Assembly (NCBI RefSeq): GCF_000220525.1
Contig: NZ_AFPK01000035.1
Location: 1 to 64,000, forward strand
Length of the DNA: 64,000 nucleotides
Direction of reading: 5' to 3'
From: Ochrovirga pacifica
Lineage (GTDB): Bacteria; Bacteroidota; Bacteroidia; Flavobacteriales; Flavobacteriaceae
Below, one piece after another: positions 52,560-61,575 of the stretch. The position numbers were made by a program, and so were the translations under genes. The notes under the pieces were generated by a model. It made no database searches. It saw only the letters and a program-made list of their open reading frames with translations, and was not told the origin of the DNA. Position 1 is the stretch's first letter, and each line of letters starts with the position of its first letter.

Positions 52560-53972
52560 ATGAAAAAATCAATTAGTACCTATTTATTGGCCTTTGTTTC
52601 AGCGATATTTATAACAAGCTGTGCAACGTATCATGATTTGAGTAGTTCTTATCAACAAGAAATACAGCAAGAAAATTATACGAATGCTTTTCAAAAAATT
52701 GAAAAAAATAAATTTCTAAAAAAGAAAAGAAATCAGTTGTTGGCTTATTTAGAAAAAGGAAAATTAGCACATTTAAATAAAGATTATAAACTAAGCAACA
52801 ACTATTTTAATCAAGCAGATTTGTTAATTGAAGATGCTAAAAAAAACATAGGCAATCAAGTAGTAGGTGTGCTAACCAATCCTGAAAAAGAAACTTATAG
52901 AGGGGAGGATTTTGAAAAAGTTGCCATTCACTATTACAAAGCATTGAACTATATTTTTTTGCAGCAACTAGACGATGCTTTGGTTGAGGCCAAAAGAATC
53001 AACTTACAGTTGCAAAAGATAAATGATAAGTATCCTGAGGACAAAAAAAACAGATATACAAGCGATGCGTTTGCACTTAATTTACAAGGTTTGTTGTACG
53101 AAGCAACAGGAAATTTAAATGATGCGTTTATTGCTTACAGAAATGCTGTTGATTTGTATTTACAAAATCAACAAGTTTATTTTGGAGTTCGTATTCCTAA
53201 ACAACTGCAACAAGATTTAGTAAACACAGCTCATTTGTTAGGGTTTAGAAACGAGGAAGAACGATATGCAAAACAATTTGGTATTGCATATGATGAGCGT
53301 TATGCCCGTAATAAAAATGCCATCGTATTTTGGGAAAATGGTTTGGTGCCTTATAAGTCTCAAACTTACTTTACATTTACACAATTGCCAGGAAGTAGCA
53401 ATGGTTTTGTTACTATTACCAATAAGGAACTAGGAGTAAATATTCCTGTTCCTACTCAAAATACATCTTCTAGTGCTTCAAAGTTTTCAGATCTATCTAT
53501 AATAAACATAGCATTTCCTAAATACGAGGACAGGCCTGCTTACTTTACAAAGGCAAAATTATTGCATCAAGCAAAAGACACTACATCGATAGCTTTGGAG
53601 CTTGTGCAAGATTATGATGTTATTGCACATCAAACATTAAAAGATAGAACGGTTAGAGAAATAGGAAAAATGGCACTACGTGTTGCTACCAAAAAAATCA
53701 CAGAAAAAATAGTATCAGACCAGAATGCAAATCTAGGAGCATTGGTAGGATTGTTTAATGCAATTACAGAAAAAACGGATACCAGAAATTGGCAAACTTT
53801 GCCCAGTAAAATTTATTATGCAAGAGTTCCACTGCATAAAGATACGCAACAACTTGTATTAAAAGCAAGTAATACAAAAGGTGCACAAATAGAGCATGTT
53901 TTTAAGCTAAAAAGTCATCAGAAACTCAGTTTTTTTAATTTTAGCACTCCACAGGTCATAAAGTACGATTAA
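52560..53972 (+). CDS. COG3014-like TPR lipoprotein
   Basis: The 470-residue protein has a lipoprotein signal with ITSCATYHD (Cys near residue 22) and TPR-like helices in the first half (GKLAHLNKDYKLSNNYFNQA, LQGLLYEATGNLNDAFIAYR). The second half is beta-rich. This layout matches COG3014 proteins, which occur next to lpoB in several bacteria, so it is likely part of the same envelope module. A second in-frame ATG is at 52554; the one at 52560 leads directly into the signal peptide. Confidence 0.72.
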   Translation: MKKSISTYLLAFVSAIFITSCATYHDLSSSYQQEIQQENYTNAFQKIEKNKFLKKKRNQLLAYLEKGKLAHLNKDYKLSNNYFNQADLLIEDAKKNIGNQVVGVLTNPEKETYRGEDFEKVAIHYYKALNYIFLQQLDDALVEAKRINLQLQKINDKYPEDKKNRYTSDAFALNLQGLLYEATGNLNDAFIAYRNAVDLYLQNQQVYFGVRIPKQLQQDLVNTAHLLGFRNEEERYAKQFGIAYDERYARNKNAIVFWENGLVPYKSQTYFTFTQLPGSSNGFVTITNKELGVNIPVPTQNTSSSASKFSDLSIINIAFPKYEDRPAYFTKAKLLHQAKDTTSIALELVQDYDVIAHQTLKDRTVREIGKMALRVATKKITEKIVSDQNANLGALVGLFNAITEKTDTRNWQTLPSKIYYARVPLHKDTQQLVLKASNTKGAQIEHVFKLKSHQKLSFFNFSTPQVIKYD

Positions 53973-54030
53973 CTAATTGATTAGTTTGACAAAATCTATA
54001 TATTTGGAAAAAAAGTAATCAAATACAATA

Positions 54031-55740
54031 ATGGAACCTATCATGGAGAATGAGATTCAATCTAAAGATTATAAAACCTTGTCTTTGGATGATTTAGTAA
54101 ATACACTGCGAACATTAATTGAGGAAAAGCAAATAACAGATATAAAAGAAGATGCTAACGCTATAAGAGCCGCATTTTATTTGCAATACAATGAAGAGGT
54201 AGCACAAGCTAAAGAAGATTTTATTGCAGCAGGAGGTAAGGAAGAAGAGTTTCAATATCCAAATCCTATACAAGTTACTTTTAAAGAGCTATGGAAAACT
54301 TTTCTGAATAAAAAGAAAGCACATCAGGCACAGTTAAATAAAGAGCTAGAAAATAATTTGTCTAAAAGATTACAGATTATTGCAGCAATTAAAGCTTTGG
54401 TAGAGCAAGGAGATGTTTCAAACTCATACAAAGACTTTCAACAATTAATGACAGACTGGAAAGAAATAGGAAACATTCCGTCTGATAAGTATCAAGAAAC
54501 TTGGGGGAATTACCATTTGTATGTAGAGCAATTTTATGACTTACTACACCTAAACAAAGATTTAAGAGAAATTGACTTTAAACGCAATTTAGAAGCCAAA
54601 CAACAAATTATAGAAAAAGCAAAAGAATTGGCAACTCATACAGATATTCAGTTTGCTTTTAACGAATTGCAGATTTTACACAGATTGTGGAAAGAAGAAA
54701 CAGGACCTGTTTCTAAAGAGTTTAGAGAGCCTGTTTGGCAAGAGTTTTCAGAAATTACAAATCAAATTCATCAAAAAAGAGTAGCTTTTGTTAACGAGTT
54801 AAAAAAGGTTGAAGAAGAAAACCTACAAAGCAAGCTAGAAAAAATAGAAGAAATCAGAAATTTTGATTTTAGTAAAAATAGAAGTTTCAATGATTGGAGA
54901 AAAAGCATTGATGCATTTGAGGTTTTAAAAGAGCAGTTTTTGGCAATAGGAAACATTCCCAAAAATAAAACGGCAGAAGTTTGGAACAGTTTTAAAGAAG
55001 CAACTAAAGTATTTAACCATGCAAAAAATGACTTTTTTAGAGAGCAAAAAAAGGCACAAGCTGATGCGATCGCTAAAAGAAAAGAATTGATTGCTGAGGC
55101 AAAGAACTGGAAGGATTCAGAAGATTTTCAATCTGCAACAGAGACGTTTAAAAGAATACAAGCAGAGTGGAAAAAGTTAGGTTTTGTACCAAGAAAACAA
55201 GCCGATGCTTTATGGAATGAGTTTAAGAACAATTGTGATGCGTATTTTGATAGGCTAAACAATGTAAAAAAAGAAGGAACTCCAGAAGAACAAAAAAACT
55301 ACGAATCTAAACTTGCTTTTTTTGAAACCTTGACCGAGAAAGAAATCAATATAGATACGTACAAAGATGTTGTAAAAGAGTGGTTGGAAATAGGTTTGGT
55401 ACCTTCTCAGAAAAACAAGATTGATCAGGATATTTATCAAACAATAGAAAAATCCTTAGAGTTGCCTAAAGAAAAAGCTGACTTTGTAGTGTATCAATTA
55501 AAATTGGCATATTGGAAAGCAATTGATAGTAAAAAACTTTATGACGAGTACGATCTACTAAGAAAAGAAGTAGATGCTGTTACTAAAGATTTGAAACAGT
55601 TAGAGAATAATTTAGGATTTTTTGCCAATAGTAAAAAAGCAAATCCTTTGTTAGATACCGTAAAACAATCCATAGAGAATGAAAAAAATAAGCTAAAACT
55701 AGCCAAGCAAAAGGTTAAGTATTTTAGATCTATTCAGTAA
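54031..55740 (+). CDS. DUF349 domain protein
   Basis: The 569-residue soluble protein consists of repeated DUF349 helical units, each with a W-K core, for example DFQQLMTDWKEIGNIPSDKY, NELQILHRLWKEETGPV and ETFKRIQAEWKKLGFVPRKQ. The C-terminal coiled coil ends with EKNKLKLAKQKVKYF. DUF349 proteins are long helical and of unsettled function; some are linked to cell-surface or nucleic-acid-related stress phenotypes. It is monocistronic and ends at a bidirectional terminator. The ATG at 54031 was used; a second one lies four codons on. Confidence 0.88.
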   Translation: MEPIMENEIQSKDYKTLSLDDLVNTLRTLIEEKQITDIKEDANAIRAAFYLQYNEEVAQAKEDFIAAGGKEEEFQYPNPIQVTFKELWKTFLNKKKAHQAQLNKELENNLSKRLQIIAAIKALVEQGDVSNSYKDFQQLMTDWKEIGNIPSDKYQETWGNYHLYVEQFYDLLHLNKDLREIDFKRNLEAKQQIIEKAKELATHTDIQFAFNELQILHRLWKEETGPVSKEFREPVWQEFSEITNQIHQKRVAFVNELKKVEEENLQSKLEKIEEIRNFDFSKNRSFNDWRKSIDAFEVLKEQFLAIGNIPKNKTAEVWNSFKEATKVFNHAKNDFFREQKKAQADAIAKRKELIAEAKNWKDSEDFQSATETFKRIQAEWKKLGFVPRKQADALWNEFKNNCDAYFDRLNNVKKEGTPEEQKNYESKLAFFETLTEKEINIDTYKDVVKEWLEIGLVPSQKNKIDQDIYQTIEKSLELPKEKADFVVYQLKLAYWKAIDSKKLYDEYDLLRKEVDAVTKDLKQLENNLGFFANSKKANPLLDTVKQSIENEKNKLKLAKQKVKYFRSIQ

Positions 55741-55742
55741 AA

Positions 55743-55780
55743 AAAACAAAGGCTATCATTTTTTTGATAGCCTTTGTTTT
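55743..55780. terminator. Bidirectional terminator between DUF349 and uvrA copy 2
   Basis: A perfect 16-bp stem pairs 55743-55758 with 55765-55780 around a 6-nt T loop. A/T tails on both sides serve both convergent genes. The stem touches the stop codon of the uvrA paralog. Confidence 0.9.
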
Positions 55781-58566
55781 TAAATTTTATCTCTTAAAAA
55801 AGAAGCAGTGTAAGAGTCTTTGTGGTTTACAAGATCCTCGGGGGTTCCTGAAAATAAAAGATTTCCTCCTTTTTTACCTCCGTCTTTTCCTATATCAACA
55901 ATGTAGTCGGCACATTTTATAAAGTCGATGTTGTGTTCTATCACAATTAAAGAATGTCCGTTGTCTATTAAAGCATTCATAGAGGATAGTAATTTTTTTA
56001 TATCATGAAAATGAAGCCCTGTGGTAGGTTCATCAAAAATAAATAAGGTAGGTTCTTGCCTACTTCCTTTAACTAAGTACGAAGCTAGCTTTATACGTTG
56101 TGCCTCTCCGCCAGATAAGGTTGATGAAGATTGTCCTAAAGCAACGTATCCTAAGCCTACATCTTGCAAAGGTTGAAGTTTATTGCTAATTTTAGTTTGC
56201 TTGTGTTGCTTAAAAAAGGAAATTGCCTGATCTATAGATAAGCTAAGTATGTCATCTATGTTTTTATCGTGGAATTTAACTTCTAGTACTTCTTTCTGAA
56301 AACGTTTTCCTTCACAAACTTCACAAGGCAAGTGTACATCTGCCATAAACTGCATTTCTATAGTAACTTCACCTTCTCCTTTACAGGTATCACATCGACC
56401 ACCATCTACATTAAAAGAAAAATGCTTGGGTTGGTAATTTCTTATTTTTGAGAGCTTTTCGTTGGCAAAAAGTGCACGAATATCATCGTAAGCTTTGATG
56501 TAGGTTACAGGGTTGGATCGAGAAGATTTACCGATAGGGTTTTGATCGATAAATTGAATATTTTTTAGACTGTCTAAATCCCCATTGACTTCGGTTACTT
56601 GTCCAATTTTATCTCCCATTCCAAACAAGTGTTTTTGTATGGATGGGTATATAATGTCTCTTACCAAAGTACTTTTACCACTACCAGAAACTCCTGTAAT
56701 TACAGTTAAACAACGTAAGGGAATGGTTACATCTATATTTTTTAGGTTGTTTTCTCTGGCTCCATGTACTTGTATGTTGTGCTTAGAAGTTCTTCTTTTT
56801 TTAGGAATAGAAATTTCTTCTTTACCACTTAAATAATTGGCTGTATGGGTATGGGTTTTTAAAATTTCATCATAAGTACCTTGTGCAACCAATTCACCTC
56901 CAAATACTCCTGCGTTGGGACCTATATCAATAATGTAGTCTGCCTGTTTCATAATATCTTCGTCATGTTCAACTACAATCACCGTATTTCCTAAATCTCG
57001 TAATTGTTTTAATACTTCAATTAATTTTAAGCTGTCTTTTGGATGCAAGCCAATACTGGGTTCATCTAAAATATACATAGACCCTACCAAACTACTTCCC
57101 AAAGATGTGGCTAGGTTGATTCGCTGACTTTCTCCTCCTGATAGTGTGTTAGAAGCTCTGTTTAAGGTTAAGTAGCCCAAACCTACTTTGTCTAAAAATC
57201 CCAATCGGTTGTGAATCTCTACCAGCAATCTTTTAGCAATTGCAGCATCGTATTCGTTTAGCGATAATTCTTTCATAAATACAGAAAGTTCATCAATAGG
57301 TAGGTTGATAAGCTGATTTAATGTTTTATTACCAACAAATACATTGTTGGTCTCTGGACGTAAACGGGTTCCTTTACATGTAGTACATTTGGTTTTTCCG
57401 CGATAGCGAGAAAGCATTACACGGAACTGTATTTTGTAGCTTTTTTCTTCCAAATAGTTAAAAAAATCTTGAATTCCTTCAAAATGTTTGGTTCCGTTCC
57501 ATACCAGTTCTTTTTGAGCTTCTGTTAGTTGAAACCAGGGCTTGTGAATGGGAATATCGTATTCAAAAGCATGTTTAACCAATTGTTTTTTGTATTCCGA
57601 GCTGCTTCCGCTTTTCCATGGAGCAATACAATCTTCGTAAATAGACAAAGAGGTATTGGGAATAACTAAGTCTTCATCAATTCCTATAACATTTCCATAA
57701 CCCTCGCAAGTAGGACAAGCTCCGTAAGGGTTGTTAAAACTAAAAAAATGTGTATTGGGTTCTAGAAAAGTCATTCCATCCAGTTCAAATTTGTTACTAA
57801 ACTCGCGACGGTTATGATCGGATAGGTGTTCTATAATACACATCCCTTTTCCTTCGTAGAATGCTGTTTGAATAGAATCTGCTAGGCGGTTGTAGTAATC
57901 ATCATCATTTTTAATAACGATTCTATCAACAACTAAAAAAAGCTTTGTTTTACTACTTATTTTAGAATGATCTACTTCTTCAATTCGGTAAGTTTCATTA
58001 TCAACTTTAATTCTGGCATATCCTTGTTGTACCAAAATTTGCATAGCTTTTTCTGAATCTCTATCTCCTAAATCGTAGGGGGCAAGTAGTAAAAGTTTGC
58101 TACGCTCTTCTAAAGATTTTAAGTATTGAATAACATCAGAAACAGTTTCTTTTTTTACTTCATTTCCTGAAATAGGAGAAATAGTTTTACCTATACGAGC
58201 ATATAGCAGTTTTAAATAGTCGTAAATTTCGGTAGTAGTTCCTACAGTAGAACGTGGATTAGAAGAGTTTACTTTTTGTTCTATGGCTATGGCAGGAGCA
58301 ATTCCCTTGATATAATCTACCTTAGGTTTGTTTAATTTTCCTAAAAACTGACGAGCATAAGATGATAAACTTTCTACATACCTACGTTGTCCTTCAGCGT
58401 ATAAGGTATCAAAAGCTAAACTTGATTTTCCAGAACCCGAAAGACCTGTAATAACAACAAGTTTGTTTCTAGGAATGGCTACATCAATATTTTTTAGGTT
58501 GTGCAAACCTGCACCTTTAATAAGAATATACTCTTTACTTGATAATTGCTCTAATGTCTGAATCAT
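55780..58566 (-). CDS. UvrA paralog (copy 2)
   Basis: The 928-residue protein has the full UvrA architecture: Walker [10 protein letters not shown] near residue 42 and GVSGSGKST in the second half, signatures [18 protein letters not shown] and [17 protein letters not shown], and zinc motifs [18 protein letters not shown] and CEVCEGKRF. It diverges from copy 1 in this window over most of its length, e.g. [20 protein letters not shown]. Paired UvrA proteins are common in Bacteroidota. Which of the two acts in main-line excision repair cannot be told; this one may be more specialised. Confidence 0.92.
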   Translation of the reverse strand: MIQTLEQLSSKEYILIKGAGLHNLKNIDVAIPRNKLVVITGLSGSGKSSLAFDTLYAEGQRRYVESLSSYARQFLGKLNKPKVDYIKGIAPAIAIEQKVNSSNPRSTVGTTTEIYDYLKLLYARIGKTISPISGNEVKKETVSDVIQYLKSLEERSKLLLLAPYDLGDRDSEKAMQILVQQGYARIKVDNETYRIEEVDHSKISSKTKLFLVVDRIVIKNDDDYYNRLADSIQTAFYEGKGMCIIEHLSDHNRREFSNKFELDGMTFLEPNTHFFSFNNPYGACPTCEGYGNVIGIDEDLVIPNTSLSIYEDCIAPWKSGSSSEYKKQLVKHAFEYDIPIHKPWFQLTEAQKELVWNGTKHFEGIQDFFNYLEEKSYKIQFRVMLSRYRGKTKCTTCKGTRLRPETNNVFVGNKTLNQLINLPIDELSVFMKELSLNEYDAAIAKRLLVEIHNRLGFLDKVGLGYLTLNRASNTLSGGESQRINLATSLGSSLVGSMYILDEPSIGLHPKDSLKLIEVLKQLRDLGNTVIVVEHDEDIMKQADYIIDIGPNAGVFGGELVAQGTYDEILKTHTHTANYLSGKEEISIPKKRRTSKHNIQVHGARENNLKNIDVTIPLRCLTVITGVSGSGKSTLVRDIIYPSIQKHLFGMGDKIGQVTEVNGDLDSLKNIQFIDQNPIGKSSRSNPVTYIKAYDDIRALFANEKLSKIRNYQPKHFSFNVDGGRCDTCKGEGEVTIEMQFMADVHLPCEVCEGKRFQKEVLEVKFHDKNIDDILSLSIDQAISFFKQHKQTKISNKLQPLQDVGLGYVALGQSSSTLSGGEAQRIKLASYLVKGSRQEPTLFIFDEPTTGLHFHDIKKLLSSMNALIDNGHSLIVIEHNIDFIKCADYIVDIGKDGGKKGGNLLFSGTPEDLVNHKDSYTASFLRDKI

Positions 58567-58730
58567 GTCTAGTTTTCTTGACTTGTAAAATTATAATATT
58601 TGATTTTAGGAATGACTAGACTCATTGATAAAAAATCTATCAATTGATTTGTTCTAGCATTATGCGAATCTGTAACTGTTGTTTTTATGCATGGCATCTA
58701 ATTTTGGAAACAGCTAAAAAAATCAAAAAA

Positions 58731-59906
58731 ATGAAATTACAAAAAATAACAGTATTCGTTTTGGTACTGATGTTAGGTGCTTGCGGAAGTAATAAAAAAA
58801 GTACAGTTGCTACTAAAGAAAAAAACAACACAAAAGAAAGCGAATTACAGCAGACTCCAATACCAAATTATTTAGCCAATGAAAAATGGGAATTGCAATC
58901 GAACCTTTCTGATGATTTTAATTATGAGTTTAAACCCGTAAATGCTTTGGTGAATTTTGGAGGAAACAAATGGAAAAACTTTTACCATGCTGCTTGGGAT
59001 GGACCAGGAGTTACTTATTGGAAATATGATAAAATTTCTGTAGATGGAAGTGACTTGATTATTAAATCAGACCGATGGAATCAAGCGAAAGAATCGAATC
59101 CTATTGCGAAATCTGTAAAAATGAATATGCCAAACAGTGGAATTAGTACAGGGTGTATAACCTCTACCAACAAAGTAAAATATCCTGTGTTTATAGAAGC
59201 AAAAGTTAGTGTAACCAATTTAGCATTGGCCTCAGATGTTTGGTTGCTAAGCCCTGATGCCACACAAGAAATAGATATTATAGAATGTTACGGAGGTAAG
59301 GAGCCTGGAAATGCTTATTTTGCTAAATCCATTCACGTAAGCAACCACTCGTTTATTAGAAAACCTTTTACGGATTATCAACCTAGAGATAAGGGAGCTT
59401 GGATTCAAAGAAAAGGTGTCGATAGCTGGGGGGAATATTGCAATGAGGTAAATGGAAAAAGAAGGTATGTAAGAGCAGGTGTGTACTGGAAAACTCCTTT
59501 TCATTTTGAACATTATATTGATGGAGAATTGATGCGAGTATTGCATCACAATGCAGTAGCAACCAAAGTTAATGGAGTGTGGGAATATGGCTACCCTACA
59601 ATGACCAATGGTAAATTAGATGTAAAACAAGGAAAACAAAAAATCACTCAAACTGCTACATCGCAAGAGTTTGATATGAATTTGCTTCAAAAAGCTAGTG
59701 ATATTTCTACTGTAAGTATTATTGATCCTTATGCATATCAAGGAGGAAAAGGTTATACTAAGGAATTGGATATTATTATTAATGTAGAGGCTCAGGACTG
59801 GCACGCAAAAGCAGGACGTATGCCAAGAGATATAGACTTAAAAGATCCTACCAAAAACAACGATATGAAGGTAGATTGGATTCGTGTTTTTAAACCAGTT
59901 CAATAA
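58731..59906 (+). CDS. GH16 beta-agarase-like lipoprotein
   Basis: The 391-residue enzyme has a lipoprotein signal with lipobox LGAC (Cys near residue 17), a short Lys/Thr/Ser-rich linker and a GH16 domain. The catalytic motif is QEIDIIECYGG, with the ExDxxE pattern; ITSTNKVKYPVFIEAKVSV and ALASDVWLLSP precede it and YWKTPFHFEHYIDGEL follows. This matches the beta-agarase side of GH16, and large loops near the C-terminus are notable. It stands alone, about 22 kb from the sulfatase/GH2 region. The ATG at 58731 was chosen over an upstream TTG because the signal peptide begins there. Confidence 0.88.
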   Translation: MKLQKITVFVLVLMLGACGSNKKSTVATKEKNNTKESELQQTPIPNYLANEKWELQSNLSDDFNYEFKPVNALVNFGGNKWKNFYHAAWDGPGVTYWKYDKISVDGSDLIIKSDRWNQAKESNPIAKSVKMNMPNSGISTGCITSTNKVKYPVFIEAKVSVTNLALASDVWLLSPDATQEIDIIECYGGKEPGNAYFAKSIHVSNHSFIRKPFTDYQPRDKGAWIQRKGVDSWGEYCNEVNGKRRYVRAGVYWKTPFHFEHYIDGELMRVLHHNAVATKVNGVWEYGYPTMTNGKLDVKQGKQKITQTATSQEFDMNLLQKASDISTVSIIDPYAYQGGKGYTKELDIIINVEAQDWHAKAGRMPRDIDLKDPTKNNDMKVDWIRVFKPVQ

Positions 59907-59928
59907 CAGACAAAAAAACTTATAAAAG

Positions 59929-59961
59929 AAAGCGATTCGTTCATAGCGAATCGCTTTTTTT
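59929..59961 (+). terminator. Rho-independent terminator after GH16 lipoprotein gene
   Basis: AAAGCGATTCG (59929-59939) pairs perfectly with 59947-59957 around a 7-nt loop and is followed by a T run. It lies 23 nt past the stop codon. Confidence 0.9.
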
Positions 59962-60053
59962 ATGTTGTTGTGGTATATTTTTTGTAACCACTTAAAAAGA
60001 ACATTTAATCCATAGCTATAGAAACAAAATTACTTAACTCAAAAAAAAAGATT

Positions 60054-60644
60054 ATGAATTATTCATTAGCGGATTTAAGAGATGGACAGCTGGTATCGGA
60101 ATACTGTAAAGGGAACGAAGCTTGTTTGGCTGTATTGATAGAGAGACATCAACAAAAAATATTTGGATTTATTTTGTCTAAAACGGCAGATAAAGAGTTG
60201 GCAAATGACCTTTTTCAAGATACGTTTGTAAAAATTATAAACACTTTAAAAAGAGGTAAATACAACGAAGAAGGAAAGTTTTTACCATGGGCTTTAAGAA
60301 TTGCACACAACCTAACGATGGATTACTACCGTAGTAAGCAAAGGAAAAAAACACAATATGCTTCTGAAACATATGATGTGCTAGACTTTTTAGGAATTGA
60401 AGATGATGCAGGAGCTAGTAAAGTAGAGGAAGAAGAAACACTACAACAAATACTAGAAATGGTAGAAAACTTACCTAAAGACCAACAAAATGTGTTGAAA
60501 ATGAGGATATTTATGGGGTTAAGTTTTAAAGAAATTGCAGAACAAACCAACGTTAGTATCAATACATCACTAGGTAGAATGCGATATGCATTGCTTAATT
60601 TAAGAAAGATTATTCAGGATAAAGAAATTGTTCTGTCCAATTAG
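60054..60644 (+). CDS. ECF-type RNA polymerase sigma factor
   Basis: The 196-residue protein has region 2 (LFQDTFVKIINTLKRGKYNE with ALRIAHNLTMDYYRSKQ) and region 4 (LPKDQQNVLKMRIFMGLSFK, then EIAEQTNVSINTSLGRMRYA). No anti-sigma gene with transmembrane segments follows, unlike classic ECF pairs. Instead a very small ORF lies 54 nt downstream. It may direct stress or envelope genes; the target promoter is unknown. It is preceded by the GH16 terminator, so it has its own promoter in the 90-nt gap. Confidence 0.9.
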   Translation: MNYSLADLRDGQLVSEYCKGNEACLAVLIERHQQKIFGFILSKTADKELANDLFQDTFVKIINTLKRGKYNEEGKFLPWALRIAHNLTMDYYRSKQRKKTQYASETYDVLDFLGIEDDAGASKVEEEETLQQILEMVENLPKDQQNVLKMRIFMGLSFKEIAEQTNVSINTSLGRMRYALLNLRKIIQDKEIVLSN

Positions 60645-60698
60645 TGCAATAATACATCTCTAATTCCGTTGATATAAGGAATGTTACGAACTATAGAG

Positions 60699-60854
60699 AT
60701 GATTAAAAACTACTTAGATTATTTATTAAAAAGAAAAAAACTAACTCAGGAAAAGCCATCACCAGAGGTAGTTTCTTATTTGTTAAAGTATTCTCAATCT
60801 TTTGAAATAGCCAAGAGTACTTATTTAAAAAATGTCCGTTTGGACAAGAATTGA
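60699..60854 (+). CDS. Small ORF downstream of the sigma factor
   Basis: A 51-codon ORF, MIKNYLDYLLKRKKLTQEKP followed by SPEVVSYLLKYSQSFEIAKS and a short basic tail, reads well as a helical, charged peptide. It ends just before a strong terminator, so the sigma factor and this ORF likely form one transcript. An in-frame ATG at 60681 would add six residues. A comparable tiny gene follows similar sigma genes in other flavobacteria as far as I can recall; a regulatory partner role is inference. Confidence 0.6.
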   Translation: MIKNYLDYLLKRKKLTQEKPSPEVVSYLLKYSQSFEIAKSTYLKNVRLDKN

Positions 60855-60873
60855 TAAAATGTTTTACCTTTTT

Positions 60874-60923
60874 GATGTGTAAAAATTACCCAACAGGTGT
60901 AAATTTTACACATCATTTTTTTT
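60874..60923. terminator. Terminator at the sigma factor / nth junction
   Basis: A 16-nt arm (60874-60889) pairs with 60899-60914 with one mismatch and a 9-nt loop, followed by eight T. The downstream arm overlaps the nth stop codon, so the hairpin can serve both convergent units. Confidence 0.85.
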
Positions 60924-61575
60924 GCTTCTTATCATATTCTTTCAAAACAGTTTTCCTTCCAATAGTTTTGGTGATGATATCATTTTCTAAATTCCAACCA
61001 CGAGCAGGAGAGTATTCACGTCCGTAATAAATAATTTGTAAATGCAACTTGTTCCAAGTATGTTCAGGGAACAAACGTTTTGCATCTTTTTCAGTCTGCT
61101 CTACACTTTTTCCATTACTTAACCCCCAACGAAACATCAAACGGTGTATGTGGGTGTCTACAGCAAAAGCGGGAATGTTAAAGGCTTGACTCATAACAAC
61201 ACTTGCCGTTTTATGTCCTACAGCAGGCAAGGCTTCTAAATCTTTAAAATTAGCGGGTACTTGTCCATCGTGTTTGTCTATCAAAATTTGAGATAGGCCG
61301 TGAATTCCTTTTGATTTCATTGGAGACAATCCTACAGGCTTAATGATTTCACGGATTTCATCTACTGTTAGCTTTACCATATCGTAGGGATTGTCTGCTT
61401 TTTCAAACAATAAAGGTGTAATGGTGTTTACGCGAGCATCGGTACTTTGTGCAGACATCAATACGGCTATTAGTAGTGTGTAAGGGTCTTTATGATCTAA
61501 CGGAATAGGAGTTTCTGGATAAAGATTTTCTAAAGTGTTGATTACAAAATTTACTTTTTCTTGTTTGGTCATCAT
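60913..61575 (-). CDS. nth: Endonuclease III-like DNA glycosylase without Fe-S cysteines
   Basis: Base-excision repair glycosylase/lyase of 220 residues. The helix-hairpin-helix LEALPAVGHKTASVVM has the catalytic Lys, and FAVDTHIHRL has the catalytic Asp. The C-terminal cluster loop that normally holds C-x6-C-x2-C-x5-C is replaced by GREYSPARGWNLENDIITKT, and the whole protein contains no cysteine. The cluster is therefore absent, as in some other flavobacterial Nth proteins. The start ATG shares one base with the stop codon of the upstream gene (TAATG on the minus strand), so the two are coupled. Confidence 0.93.
   Translation of the reverse strand: MMTKQEKVNFVINTLENLYPETPIPLDHKDPYTLLIAVLMSAQSTDARVNTITPLLFEKADNPYDMVKLTVDEIREIIKPVGLSPMKSKGIHGLSQILIDKHDGQVPANFKDLEALPAVGHKTASVVMSQAFNIPAFAVDTHIHRLMFRWGLSNGKSVEQTEKDAKRLFPEHTWNKLHLQIIYYGREYSPARGWNLENDIITKTIGRKTVLKEYDKKQKK

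Noticed and set aside
53971-53986. Inverted repeat AACTAATTGATTAGTT after the COG3014-like gene
   Set aside because: The 2-nt centre cannot form a hairpin loop and no T run follows; it is short and AT-rich, so chance is likely.
58644-58730. N-terminal extension of the GH16 lipoprotein gene from an upstream TTG
   Set aside because: It would bury the lipoprotein signal peptide behind 29 residues; the ATG at 58731 begins the signal directly.
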